From: SXTU01 sp964496695
GTDB lineage: Bacteria > Verrucomicrobiota > Verrucomicrobiia > Limisphaerales > SXTU01
Direction of reading: 5' to 3'
Length of the DNA stretch: 64,000 bases
NCBI GenBank assembly: GCA_964496695.1
Contig: CAZCBE010000014.1
Span: 1-64,000, forward strand
Shown here: positions 16,839 to 24,304 of the stretch, piece by piece
Position numbering within the stretch: position 1 is the first letter of the stretch
Layout: each line of letters starts with the position of its first letter
Made by a program: the position numbers and the translations under genes
The notes under the pieces: generated by a model
Databases searched by the model: none
What the model was told of the DNA's origin: nothing
What the model saw: the letters and a program-made list of their open reading frames with translations, nothing else

Positions 16839-18404
16839 CTACTTCGCAAACTCCACCGCCCGCGTCTCGCGGATCACGGTCACGCGGATCTGCCCGGGGT
16901 ATTGCATCTCGTCCTCGATCTTGCGGCAGAGGTTCCGCGCGAGGGCGGTGGCCTGCTCGTCGGTGAGGACTTCAGGCTGGACGAAGACGCGCAGTTCGCG
17001 GCCGGCCTGCACGGCGTAGCACTTGTCCACGCCGGGGAAGCTGAGACCGATTTTCTCCAGGTTTTCCAGGCGCTTGATGTAGGTGTCCATCGTCTCCGAA
17101 CGCGCGCCGGGACGGCTGGCGCTGATGGCGTCAGCGGCGCTCACGAGGATGCCCCAGAGGCAGGTGTGCGGCACTTCGTCGTGGTGCGAGGCGACGCCAT
17201 TGACGATGTCCTCAGCCTCGCCGAGGCGCTTGAGGAAGTCCGCGCCGATGATGGCGTGCGAACCCTCCATGTCCTGCTGGAGCGCCTTGCCGATGTCGTG
17301 GAGCAGGCCGGCGCGCTTGGCGGCGGGGATGTTCAGCCCGAGTTCCGCGGCGAGCAGGCCGGTGAGGTGCGCGACTTCCACCGAATGGTCCAGCACATTC
17401 TGCGAAAAGCTCATGCGGAACTTGAGGCGGCCCAGCACCATGGCGATTTCCTCATGCAGCGGCGGCACCCCCGCGCGGAAGATGGCGTCCTCGCCGGCCT
17501 TGCGCACGTTCTCGTCGATTTCTTCCCGCACCTTCGCGACGACTTCCTCGATGCGCGTCGGGTGGATGCGTCCGTCCAGGATAAGTCGCTGCATCGCCTC
17601 GCGAGCGATCTCACGGCGCACCGGATCGAAACCGGACAGCACCACTGCCCCGGGCGTGTCATCAATCAGCACGGTCACGCCAGTCAAGGCCTCGAACGCG
17701 CGGATGTTGCGGCCCTCGCGGCCGATAATGCGGCCTTTGATCTCGTCGCCGGTCAGCGCAATGGTGGCCGTGGTGGTCTCGTAAGTGTGCTGCGCGGCGT
17801 AGCGCTGGATGGCCAGCGAGATGATGCGGCGAGCCTGGTCTTCAGCCTTGTTCTTCGCCTCCGAGAGGATGCGGCGGGAGATTTCGTTGGCGTCGCGGAC
17901 GGCCTCGTTCTCGCATTCCTTCAGGAGCTGCGCCCGGGCGTCGGGCTCGGAGAGGTGGGCGGCCTGGGCGAGCAGTTCGCGGCGCTGGCGGGCGAGGGTC
18001 TCGGCCTCGGCGCGGGCCTTGTCGAGCGCGCAGTCGCGCTGGTCGAGCGACGCCTGCTGGCTTTGCAGGGACTTCTCGCGCTGGATGAAACCTTCGAGCT
18101 GGGTGGTGAGCAGGGACTCCCGCTGGGCCAGCCGCTGTTCCGCAGCGGTGATCTCCTGCTGGCGGGTAACGTAAGCGAGTTCGGCCTGGTTGCGGAGCTT
18201 GATGGCCTCCTCATTAACGGTAACGCGAGCCTCGCGGAGGATGGATTCCGCCTCGCGCTTGGTGGCTTCGAGCTGCTCCTTGCGCTGCGTCTCGAACTCT
18301 TCCTTCCGCGCCCGCTCCTGAAAGCGCATGAAGGCATAGCCCAAAGCCGCGCCGAGAACGATCCAGCTCGCTTCAGGAAGGCCAAATGCGGCGAACAGGC
18401 TCAT
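16839..18404 (-). CDS. rny: Ribonuclease Y
   Basis: A 521-aa membrane-anchored endoribonuclease that initiates mRNA decay. The order is N-terminal transmembrane helix (WIVLGAALGYAFM), a long charged coiled coil to about residue 200, a KH RNA-binding domain with GREGRNIRAFEALTGV, and an HD domain with LLHDIGKALQQ and SHHDEVPH, then a C-terminal domain ending with IRVTVIRETRAVEFAK. Length matches the family. I chose ATG 18404 because the 13 upstream in-frame residues are encoded by an iterated GTCCAAAG repeat. Confidence 0.95.
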   Translation of the reverse strand: MSLFAAFGLPEASWIVLGAALGYAFMRFQERARKEEFETQRKEQLEATKREAESILREARVTVNEEAIKLRNQAELAYVTRQQEITAAEQRLAQRESLLTTQLEGFIQREKSLQSQQASLDQRDCALDKARAEAETLARQRRELLAQAAHLSEPDARAQLLKECENEAVRDANEISRRILSEAKNKAEDQARRIISLAIQRYAAQHTYETTTATIALTGDEIKGRIIGREGRNIRAFEALTGVTVLIDDTPGAVVLSGFDPVRREIAREAMQRLILDGRIHPTRIEEVVAKVREEIDENVRKAGEDAIFRAGVPPLHEEIAMVLGRLKFRMSFSQNVLDHSVEVAHLTGLLAAELGLNIPAAKRAGLLHDIGKALQQDMEGSHAIIGADFLKRLGEAEDIVNGVASHHDEVPHTCLWGILVSAADAISASRPGARSETMDTYIKRLENLEKIGLSFPGVDKCYAVQAGRELRVFVQPEVLTDEQATALARNLCRKIEDEMQYPGQIRVTVIRETRAVEFAK

Positions 18405-18420
18405 GCGGGAGGGGAAGACG

Positions 18421-18524
18421 AAGTCCAAAGTCCAAGAGTCCAAGGTCCAAAGTCAGGCGGTCGTAGCCCGTTGTGCTTAGGGACACGGTTCGGACTTTGG
18501 ATTTTGGGCTTTGGGCTTTGGACC
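18421..18524. repeat. Iterated-word inverted repeat (GTCCAAAG / CTTTGGAC)
   Basis: The left arm 18421-18454 iterates AGTCCAAAG-like words. The right arm 18492-18524 iterates the complement (GGACTTTGG, GGGCTTTGG). It lies directly upstream of the RNase Y start and contributes a false in-frame N-terminal extension to it. Confidence 0.8.
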
Positions 18525-18547
18525 ATCAGCGTTTGGTTTGTTCGTGG

Positions 18548-19129
18548 TTACCGCGTCTTTGCCTCGATCCACCGTGTCGGCGTGACGATGACATCCAGCG
18601 CGACATCGTGTGCCTCGCTGGGCACCTCGTCCACGATTTGAAAGTCGAAGGCCACGCCAATCTTTATCCCAGAAAAGCCCGCTAGCAGCCGGTCGTAATG
18701 TCCCTTGCCGCGCCCGAGGCGACGCCCGCGAACGTCAAAGCCTAAACCGGGCACGAGCGCCAAGTCCAGCCGGTTCAAAGCCATGACGGGGCACGATGCC
18801 CCGGGCTCGCGCACCTGGAAGGGGCCGAGGGCCAAATCATGGGCAAGGTCTGTGACCTGCACGGCTTCGTAGGCGTTGGTGGCGGGGTTGAAACGCGGGA
18901 GGGCGAGGAGCTTGCCGGCGGCCAGGGCGTCGGTGAGCAGCGGGGCGATGTCCGGCTCGCTGGGGAGGGGGAAGAAGAGGAGGACAGCGCGGGCGGTTTG
19001 CCAGGTGGGGGAGGATTCGAGGCGCTTGCACAAGTGGGCCGAGGCGGGCGCGGCAGGGGCGAGGGCATGGGCTTTCAACTCCGAGCGCAGGCTGGAGCGG
19101 AGGGTGAGTTTGACCTCGGGGGGAGTCAT
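18548..19129 (-). CDS. 5-formyltetrahydrofolate cyclo-ligase
   Basis: A 193-aa enzyme (YgfA/MTHFS family) converting 5-formyl-THF to 5,10-methenyl-THF with ATP. The diagnostic phosphate-binding motif RRLGRGKGHYDRLLA is present, as are the substrate-site segment PLPSEPDIAPLL and DVALDVIVTPTRWI at the end. ATG 19129 (MTPPEVKL) is preferred; the in-frame extension upstream is encoded by the AATTCCAAA iterated repeat. In many bacteria this gene lies near 6S RNA or folate genes; here it is between RNase Y and RarA. Confidence 0.92.
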   Translation of the reverse strand: MTPPEVKLTLRSSLRSELKAHALAPAAPASAHLCKRLESSPTWQTARAVLLFFPLPSEPDIAPLLTDALAAGKLLALPRFNPATNAYEAVQVTDLAHDLALGPFQVREPGASCPVMALNRLDLALVPGLGFDVRGRRLGRGKGHYDRLLAGFSGIKIGVAFDFQIVDEVPSEAHDVALDVIVTPTRWIEAKTR

Positions 19130-19137
19130 GGGCGGGG

Positions 19138-19340
19138 GAAATTCCAAATCCCAAATCGCAAATTCCAAAGAAGCTCCAAGTTCCAAATTCCAACCTCTCG
19201 GTTGGTTGCTTCTCCGCGCAACTCCGCGACCTCAGCGTCTCTGCGTTGAAAACTAGCACCCCGATTTACACCGCATGGTTCCAGTTGAAGCTTGGAGCTT
19301 GGAGCTTCTTTGGGATTTGGAATTTGAGAATTGGATTTTC
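19138..19340. repeat. Iterated-word inverted repeat (AATTCCAAA / TTTGGAATT)
   Basis: The left arm 19138-19193 iterates AATTCCAAA/CTCCAAG words. The right arm 19285-19340 iterates their complement (GCTTGGAGCTTGGAGCTTC, TTTGGAATTTG). The spacer between them is not obviously coding. The element separates rarA from the 5-formyl-THF cyclo-ligase gene. When translated it gives Trp/Leu/Phe-rich phrases that mimic N-termini of neighbouring genes. Confidence 0.8.
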
Positions 19341-20723
19341 TCACTTCAGCCTCGCCTCCGCCGCCAGCGCCCGCCATTTCTCCACGCGCTCCTTGATCTT
19401 CTTCTCCACCCCTTGCTCGGTCGGTTCGTAATAACGGCGTGTTTCGGTCAGGTAGTTTTGCGGGACGAAGTGGCCTTCGCCCTCGTGGGCATATTGGTAG
19501 CCTTCGCCGTGGCCGAGACGCTTTGCCCCCGCGTAGCTGCCGTCGCGCAAGTGCTCGGGCACCGGGAGCGTGCGGCCGGAGCGCACGTCTTCGAGCGCGG
19601 CGTCAATGGCCTTGTAGGCGCTGTTGCTCTTGTTCGCCGTGGCGACGTAGATCGTCGCCTCCGCAATGGGAATGCGCGCCTCCGGCCAGCCCACAAACTC
19701 CGCCGCTTGATGCGCGGCCTGCGCCAGCACCAGCGCCATCGGGTCCGCGAGGCCCACGTCCTCGGCGGCGCAGATGAGGATGCGGCGCGAGATGAAGCGC
19801 GGGTCCTCGCCGGCGTGGATCATCTTCGCCAGCCAGTAGAGCGCGGCGTCGGGGTCGCTGCCGCGCATGGACTTGATGAAGGCGCTGATCGTGTCGTAGT
19901 GCGCGTCGCCGTCACCGTCATACACGATGGCCTTCTTCTGGATGCACTGCTCCGCCACTTCCATCGTGATGCGGATGGTGCCGTCGCTTTCGGGCGCGGT
20001 CGTGAGCGCGGCGATCTCCAGCGAGTTGAGCGCCTTGCGCGCGTCGCCGTCGGCCACGCGGGCGAGATGCTGTGCGGCTTCCTTCGCGATCTTGATCTTC
20101 AGATAGCCGATGCCCCGGTCCGCATCCATGAGCGCGCGGGCAATCAGGTCAAAGAGATCGTCCTCGGAAAGCGGCTTCAGCTCGAAGATCTGCGAGCGCG
20201 AGACCAGCGGCGAGTTGACGAAGAAGAACGGGTTGTGCGTGGTCGCCCCGATGAGCCGGATCACGCCGCTCTCCACGTCCGGCAGCAGCACGTCCTGCTG
20301 CGATTTGTTGAACCGGTGGATTTCGTCCACGAAGAGGATCGTCGTCTGGCCGGTGTTTTCGAGGCGATTGGCCGCACCGGCCAGCACACGCCGCATGTCC
20401 GCGACGTTTGATTCGACGCCGCTGAGACGCTCAAACTTGCACTTCGTCTGTCGAGCGATGATCTGGGCGAGGGAGGTTTTGCCCGTCCCGGGCGGACCAT
20501 AGAAGATGAGCGACTGGATGCGGTCCGCCTCAATCGCCCGGCGCAGCAACATGCCGGGCGCGAGGATGTGCTGCTGGCCGCAATACTCGTCGAGGTTGCG
20601 GGGCCTCATGCGCGCGGCAAGCGGCACAGCGCCAGCCGGGTCCGTGTGCGATTGCTCCGGCGCAGTGGGCGCTGAGGACGCGGGGGGCGTCTCGGCTAAA
20701 GCGAACAGGTCGTCGCGCGGCAT
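19341..20723 (-). CDS. rarA: Replication-associated recombination protein A (AAA+ ATPase)
   Basis: A 460-aa RarA/MgsA-type clamp-loader-like ATPase acting at stalled replication forks. The Walker A motif is FYGPPGTGKTSLAQII, Walker B is TILFVDEIHRFNKSQQD, the sensor segment is LIGATTHNPFF, and the arginine-finger region is SRSQIFELKPL. The C-terminal MgsA domain has GSDPDAALYWLAKMI and RRILICAAEDVGLADP. ATG 20723 (MPRDDLFAL) gives the expected N-terminus with a RPRNLDEYCGQQHIL box following. The family call is very secure. Confidence 0.95.
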   Translation of the reverse strand: MPRDDLFALAETPPASSAPTAPEQSHTDPAGAVPLAARMRPRNLDEYCGQQHILAPGMLLRRAIEADRIQSLIFYGPPGTGKTSLAQIIARQTKCKFERLSGVESNVADMRRVLAGAANRLENTGQTTILFVDEIHRFNKSQQDVLLPDVESGVIRLIGATTHNPFFFVNSPLVSRSQIFELKPLSEDDLFDLIARALMDADRGIGYLKIKIAKEAAQHLARVADGDARKALNSLEIAALTTAPESDGTIRITMEVAEQCIQKKAIVYDGDGDAHYDTISAFIKSMRGSDPDAALYWLAKMIHAGEDPRFISRRILICAAEDVGLADPMALVLAQAAHQAAEFVGWPEARIPIAEATIYVATANKSNSAYKAIDAALEDVRSGRTLPVPEHLRDGSYAGAKRLGHGEGYQYAHEGEGHFVPQNYLTETRRYYEPTEQGVEKKIKERVEKWRALAAEARLK

Positions 20724-20835
20724 GGAAAGAAGATAGGCTCCGACCAGCCCACTCAAAGCTCAAAAGCGAGCGCTTGCTTTGGCTGCCCGGGCGAGGAATA
20801 CGCAGGACGAAACCCTTCGCCCTGGCCTGGGACGC

Positions 20836-20931
20836 GTGCCGGCGGCTTGCAGCCGCCGTGTTGCGGGTGGATTGCTTGCCGCCGGTTCGGGCGGCTATGG
20901 CCCACGGACGGCGGCTGCAAGCCGCCGGCAC
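20836..20931. repeat. Composite multi-hairpin element, CTTGCAG/CTGCAAG family (copy 1)
   Basis: This is a ~96-bp element whose ends (20836-20860 and 20903-20931) pair with each other, and whose arms each form a hairpin around CTTGCAG or CTGCAAG. It matches the copy at 30545-30641 in opposite orientation, including the inner TTGCGGGTGGAT segment. The pair shows compensated stem changes. No gene is visible in the surrounding 20724-20968 gap. Confidence 0.85.
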
Positions 20932-20968
20932 AAGGTCTGGCTGGCGCAACCCGAACAACCTTCGACAA

Positions 20969-21223
20969 TCACTCGCCCACGAACTCCGCCCGCCGCGTGC
21001 CCGGCGGGACGCCGGGCACGACCTGCCGGAGGCGGGTGCCACCGGGAGCGGAAAACACCGCGTCGTGCTGGAAGAGCGAGGCCCATTCGAGCGCGTCCGC
21101 CCGGTCGGCGGCGGTGCCCCCGTGCAGTTCATACCGGCCGTCGTGCCGCCGGTGCAGCGTGGCCTGACCAAAACTCGCGACCGCTTCGATTCCGTGGCTC
21201 CAAAGGGAGAGGATGTTTTTCAT
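20969..21223 (-). CDS. Small hypothetical protein
   Basis: An 84-aa frame starting MKNILSLWSHGIEAVASFG and ending PGTRRAEFVGE. It has no signal, membrane helix or known motif; the composition is that of a small soluble protein (HRRHDGRYELHGGTAADRAD). No Shine-Dalgarno is clear. It is divergent from the Lys/Ala-rich gene. Its reading frame is better balanced than the overlapping frames, but it could be spurious. Confidence 0.45.
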   Translation of the reverse strand: MKNILSLWSHGIEAVASFGQATLHRRHDGRYELHGGTAADRADALEWASLFQHDAVFSAPGGTRLRQVVPGVPPGTRRAEFVGE

Positions 21224-21335
21224 GCGGACAGTCTGGCAGGGCTGGTCGGACATCGGCTGTCCCGGCATGAATTCGATGGGAAAATGTAACAAAAACGTCG
21301 GTTGACAGATGGCGCTTCCGGGTTAGCAAAGGGGG

Positions 21336-21767
21336 ATGACTGAAATCCAGAAGCAGGCCCGTGCCGTCGAGTCCGCACGGGAGGTCGCGCAATCCACCCA
21401 GGCTGAATTCCAGGCCGCCGAAGCCAAAGCCGTGGCGTTGACCGCCGCCGCCAAGGCAGCCAAGGCCACGGTGAAGGCGGCGCGCAAGCAGGCCAAGGCC
21501 GCCAAGCACGCCGCCAAGACCGCGCAGGGAACCGCAGCCACTGCGGCCAAGGCCGCGAAGAAGGCTGCGAAGAAGGCCGTGAAGCTCGAGAAGGCGCTCT
21601 CGAAATTGAAGAAAGCCGCCCAGGCACCCAAAGCAAAACCGTCCGCGCCCGCAGCCAAGGCCAAGCCCAGCCCCGTTTCCAAGCCCAAGGCCGTCAAGGC
21701 TCCGCCAGTGGCTGCACCGCCGGCTCCCGTGCCGGCTCCCGCTCCGCCTGCCGCGCCTGCACCCTAA
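21336..21767 (+). CDS. Lys/Ala/Pro-rich histone H1-like protein
   Basis: A 143-aa low-complexity protein. Residues 1-45 are acidic/Ala-rich and likely helical. Residues ~45-95 are AK-rich (KAAKKAAKKAVKLEKAL), resembling the basic tails of bacterial histone H1-like proteins. The tail is PK then APAP repeats. GGGGG lies 5 nt before the ATG. It may bind DNA or polyanions; this is based only on composition. Alternatively it is a cell-envelope linker protein without a signal peptide. Confidence 0.65.
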   Translation: MTEIQKQARAVESAREVAQSTQAEFQAAEAKAVALTAAAKAAKATVKAARKQAKAAKHAAKTAQGTAATAAKAAKKAAKKAVKLEKALSKLKKAAQAPKAKPSAPAAKAKPSPVSKPKAVKAPPVAAPPAPVPAPAPPAAPAP

Positions 21768-21792
21768 GCGTTACGAACGCCGCTGCCCGGGT

Positions 21793-22572
21793 TCAGGCTC
21801 GCACCACCAGCGCTGGCTGTCCGGGCACGGTTGCCACCAGATTGTTGACGGCGCGATGCAGTTCCCGGGTGAGTTGTTTGCGCTCTGAGTTCCGCAGCGG
21901 TTCGCCGAAGTGGACCACGGCCCGCACTCGTCGCTTCCCGAGCAGGTTCAGGAAGTGCGGCAGGAAGGTCATGTCGCGCCAATAGGCCACCTCATGCTCG
22001 ACTGAACCGCCTTCCACTTCGTAGCTGATCCGCGCGGGCGTGACCGGCCAGCCGTGCTGGGCGGCCGGCGCGAGCAGAGAGCTGTGGAAGGGCAGCACGC
22101 GGTCCCCGCCGCTGCTGGTGCCTTCCGGGAACAAGGTCAGCACGACGCCTTCCTCGATGACTGGCGCAAACCCGGCGCCGACATCGGCCACGGCCGAACG
22201 GCGCTCACGGTCCACGAAGAACGTGCCCCCCAAGTGGGCGATAAGCCCCAGCAGCGGCCAGTGGCGCACCTCGGCCTTCGACACAAACACCATCTCCGTC
22301 GCCACCGTCAGTGCGGGCATGTCCAGGTAGCTGACGTGATTGCAGACCAGCATCCCGCCGTCCGGCGCACGGCCACGCAGCTCGACCTGGACGCCGATCA
22401 GCGGCAGCACGCACCGGCACCAGCGCCGCAGCCAGCGGGCGCGCCGGGTCGCCGCGGGAAGCTTGCGCTCGGTGAGGGCCAGCCACGCTGCATGGCCCAG
22501 CGCCAGACCGGCCACGCCGAGGAACAGGCCAAGCCGCCACGCGGAACGGAACAAGGAGAGCGTGCGTTGCAT
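21793..22572 (-). CDS. 1-acyl-sn-glycerol-3-phosphate acyltransferase-like (OlsA/PlsC)
   Basis: A 259-aa membrane-associated acyltransferase. It has an N-terminal hydrophobic helix, block I NHVSYLDM (HX4D) near residue 78, block II GGTFFVDRER, and block III LTLFPEGTSSGG. It begins 3 nt after the stop of an OlsB-like gene. In the ornithine-lipid pathway OlsB makes lyso-ornithine lipid and OlsA, a PlsC relative, adds the second acyl chain, so the pairing suggests OlsA. A phosphatidic-acid role cannot be excluded from sequence. Confidence 0.85.
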   Translation of the reverse strand: MQRTLSLFRSAWRLGLFLGVAGLALGHAAWLALTERKLPAATRRARWLRRWCRCVLPLIGVQVELRGRAPDGGMLVCNHVSYLDMPALTVATEMVFVSKAEVRHWPLLGLIAHLGGTFFVDRERRSAVADVGAGFAPVIEEGVVLTLFPEGTSSGGDRVLPFHSSLLAPAAQHGWPVTPARISYEVEGGSVEHEVAYWRDMTFLPHFLNLLGKRRVRAVVHFGEPLRNSERKQLTRELHRAVNNLVATVPGQPALVVRA

Positions 22573-22575
22573 GGT

Positions 22576-23349
22576 TCAGCCCAAGGTGCCCGGGGGGAGG
22601 GTTTCCAAGTCCATCAGCGTCAGGAAATCAATCGTGCGGAACTCGCGGTCCAATGCGGGCGGACCGCAGATGCGTGCGCCGAGCGAAAGATAGCCGGACA
22701 GCAGGCGCGGGAGCCGGACCGTCTCGGTCGCGATCTGATCGAGTGCGCAGTGATAGGCCGGGACAGGCACCGTCCGCCACGGCTCCGGCGCGAGGTGCGT
22801 GCGGATGAGCTGCGACCACGCGGCGGCGCCCACCGCCGGGTCCACGGTCGAGAGCGAGCTGCAGCCCACCAGGTAGCGCCCGCCGCGCTCGCGGGCGTAG
22901 CGGGCGATGCCCTGCCAGAGCAGTGCCAGCACGCCGATGTTCCGGTGCTGGCTGTGGACACACGCCCGGCCCAGCTCCACGAGCTGCCCGCCCATCGGCG
23001 CGAACGGCGTGAAGTCAAATTCCCCCGCGCTGTAAAAGCCCCGGTTCGCCGCCGCCATCGTGCCCGTCTGCACGCGATAGGTGCCCACGATGTCCCCGGT
23101 CGCGCGGTCCTCCACGACCAGATGATCGCAGACCTCGTCAAACGGATCGGCGTCGCGGCAGGTGGCGTAGCTGGCTTCGAGACCTTCGTTCAGCTCCACG
23201 TTGAAGACCAGGAAGCGGAGCGTCTGCGCCGCGAGCAGATCGGCGCGGTCACGGGCGAGGCGGAGGCTGTAGCGCTCGGCGAGGCTGCCCCGCGCGAGCA
23301 CGCGGGCGCCGAGCGTGGTGGTTCTGGGCTGGGAAAGGGTGGTGTTCAT
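22576..23349 (-). CDS. OlsB-like N-acyltransferase (lyso-ornithine lipid synthase)
   Basis: A 257-aa GNAT-like protein of the hemolysin-type acyltransferase group (Acetyltransf_5). Core signatures are LRFLVFNVELNEG, FDEVCDHLVVEDRATGDIVG, FYSAGEFDF, LELGRACVHSQHRN-type sequence (QLVELGRACVHSQHRNIGVL) and a C-terminal PRLLSGYLSLGARICGPPA. OlsB transfers a 3-hydroxyacyl group from ACP to ornithine. ATG 23349 (MNTTLSQP) is chosen; upstream in-frame codons enter the divergent promoter region. The operon partner is the PlsC/OlsA-like gene. The amine acceptor (ornithine, glycine or other) is inference. Confidence 0.82.
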   Translation of the reverse strand: MNTTLSQPRTTTLGARVLARGSLAERYSLRLARDRADLLAAQTLRFLVFNVELNEGLEASYATCRDADPFDEVCDHLVVEDRATGDIVGTYRVQTGTMAAANRGFYSAGEFDFTPFAPMGGQLVELGRACVHSQHRNIGVLALLWQGIARYARERGGRYLVGCSSLSTVDPAVGAAAWSQLIRTHLAPEPWRTVPVPAYHCALDQIATETVRLPRLLSGYLSLGARICGPPALDREFRTIDFLTLMDLETLPPGTLG

Positions 23350-23490
23350 GGCTGGCAGGATGGGGCGGTGGAGCGGCCGGGAGTGAATTGGAAGTCTTTC
23401 ACCCAGACATTCAGTGGACCGATGGCGGCATTGGTGATGGGAAGCACTCTCACCACCCAGCATGTAGCCGAGCGGACCCGTTCGTGGACA

Positions 23491-23562
23491 GGTGACAATT
23501 GCAACTTTGGGGAAACGGGACGGTGACGTGGACCGGGGCTCCGGCGTCACCGGATTGTCACC
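23491..23562. promoter_or_regulatory. Cluster of four GGTGAC/GTCACC sites between olsB-like and receiver genes
   Basis: GGTGAC occurs at 23491-23496 and 23522-23527, and GTCACC at 23546-23551 and 23557-23562. The outer pair extends to a perfect 9-bp dyad (GGTGACAAT/ATTGTCACC) and the inner pair to an 8-bp dyad (CGGTGACG/CGTCACCG). TTGTCAC-4 bp-CTTTCAC at 23555-23572 loosely resembles a Pho-box direct repeat. It sits in the 271-bp divergent promoter region. Confidence 0.45.
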
Positions 23563-23620
23563 GTGCTTTCACGGACTCGCCGTTGTTCCGGCGGCCAGTC
23601 TGCGGCATATAACCACCCCT

Positions 23621-24016
23621 ATGTCGCGATGCGTGCTGATTGTGGATGATGAATCCGACCTGCGGGAGATGGTGGACTATAATCTCCGCGAGGCCGGCTA
23701 TGAGGTGAATCACGCCGACAGCGGCACCAGTGCCCTCGCCCATGCGCAGCGGACCCTGCCCGACGCCATCGTGCTGGACGTGAACCTCCCCGGCCTCGAC
23801 GGCCTCGCCGTCTGCGAGATGCTGCGGCTGCTGCCCTCGACCAAGAACATCCCCATCCTCATGCTCACGGCGCTGGCGGCGGACCAGACGCGCAAGCTGG
23901 GCCTCCAGGTCGGGGCCAATGATTACATGACCAAGCCGTTCAGCCCGCGCGAACTAGTGGCGCGGGTCGGGCGGCTGATGGATGAAGCGCACGCTGGCGT
24001 GCCCGGGCCGGCCTGA
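23621..24016 (+). CDS. Stand-alone response-regulator receiver (PhoB-like receiver only)
   Basis: A 131-aa CheY-sized protein. The acidic pocket is D9/D10, the phospho-acceptor is D53 (AIVLDVNLPGLDG), the switch Thr is in ILMLTAL, and the Lys is in NDYMTKPFSPREL. The sequence is of OmpR/PhoB receiver type but has no output domain; it stops soon after the last helix. ATG 23621 is the natural start. It is divergent from the olsB/olsA-like pair and upstream of the GT-PHP gene, so it may be a local phospho-relay element. No kinase is adjacent. Confidence 0.88.
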   Translation: MSRCVLIVDDESDLREMVDYNLREAGYEVNHADSGTSALAHAQRTLPDAIVLDVNLPGLDGLAVCEMLRLLPSTKNIPILMLTALAADQTRKLGLQVGANDYMTKPFSPRELVARVGRLMDEAHAGVPGPA

Positions 24017-24304
24017 AGAACCCATGGACGTTCCTGTCCGCCGTTGCTGGTAGGGCGCAACTTCGCGACCTCGAATTTTACCAGTTGCGGGACTACACTG
24101 ATCGAATCCCCGCAGTGGGCCGGGGTGAGGGAGGACGGCCGCGAAGTCAGACGCGCGTTCGTTTCACCAAACTATTCTCGTAGTTGGTATAAATCAGGAG
24201 ATCCATTGAGGGAGTGAATTGGCACCTGAAACTTGTTCACCCAATCGTCACCTCACCGTCCCGGCTCCGTCACCTGCCTCCCGCACGTTCAGAAGAAACG
24301 TGCC

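Noticed and set aside
19246..19431. 61-codon frame with Trp/Leu/Phe-rich phrases
   Set aside because: It is the translation of the AATTCCAAA repeat, not a gene.
20779..21289. Overlapping plus-strand frames of 163-171 codons near 20.8-21.3 kb
   Set aside because: They read through the composite hairpin element and are low-complexity Arg/Ala; not coding.
23555..23572. Pho box
   Set aside because: TTGTCAC-4-CTTTCAC matches the enteric consensus only partly; kept as part of a generic site cluster, not called a Pho box.
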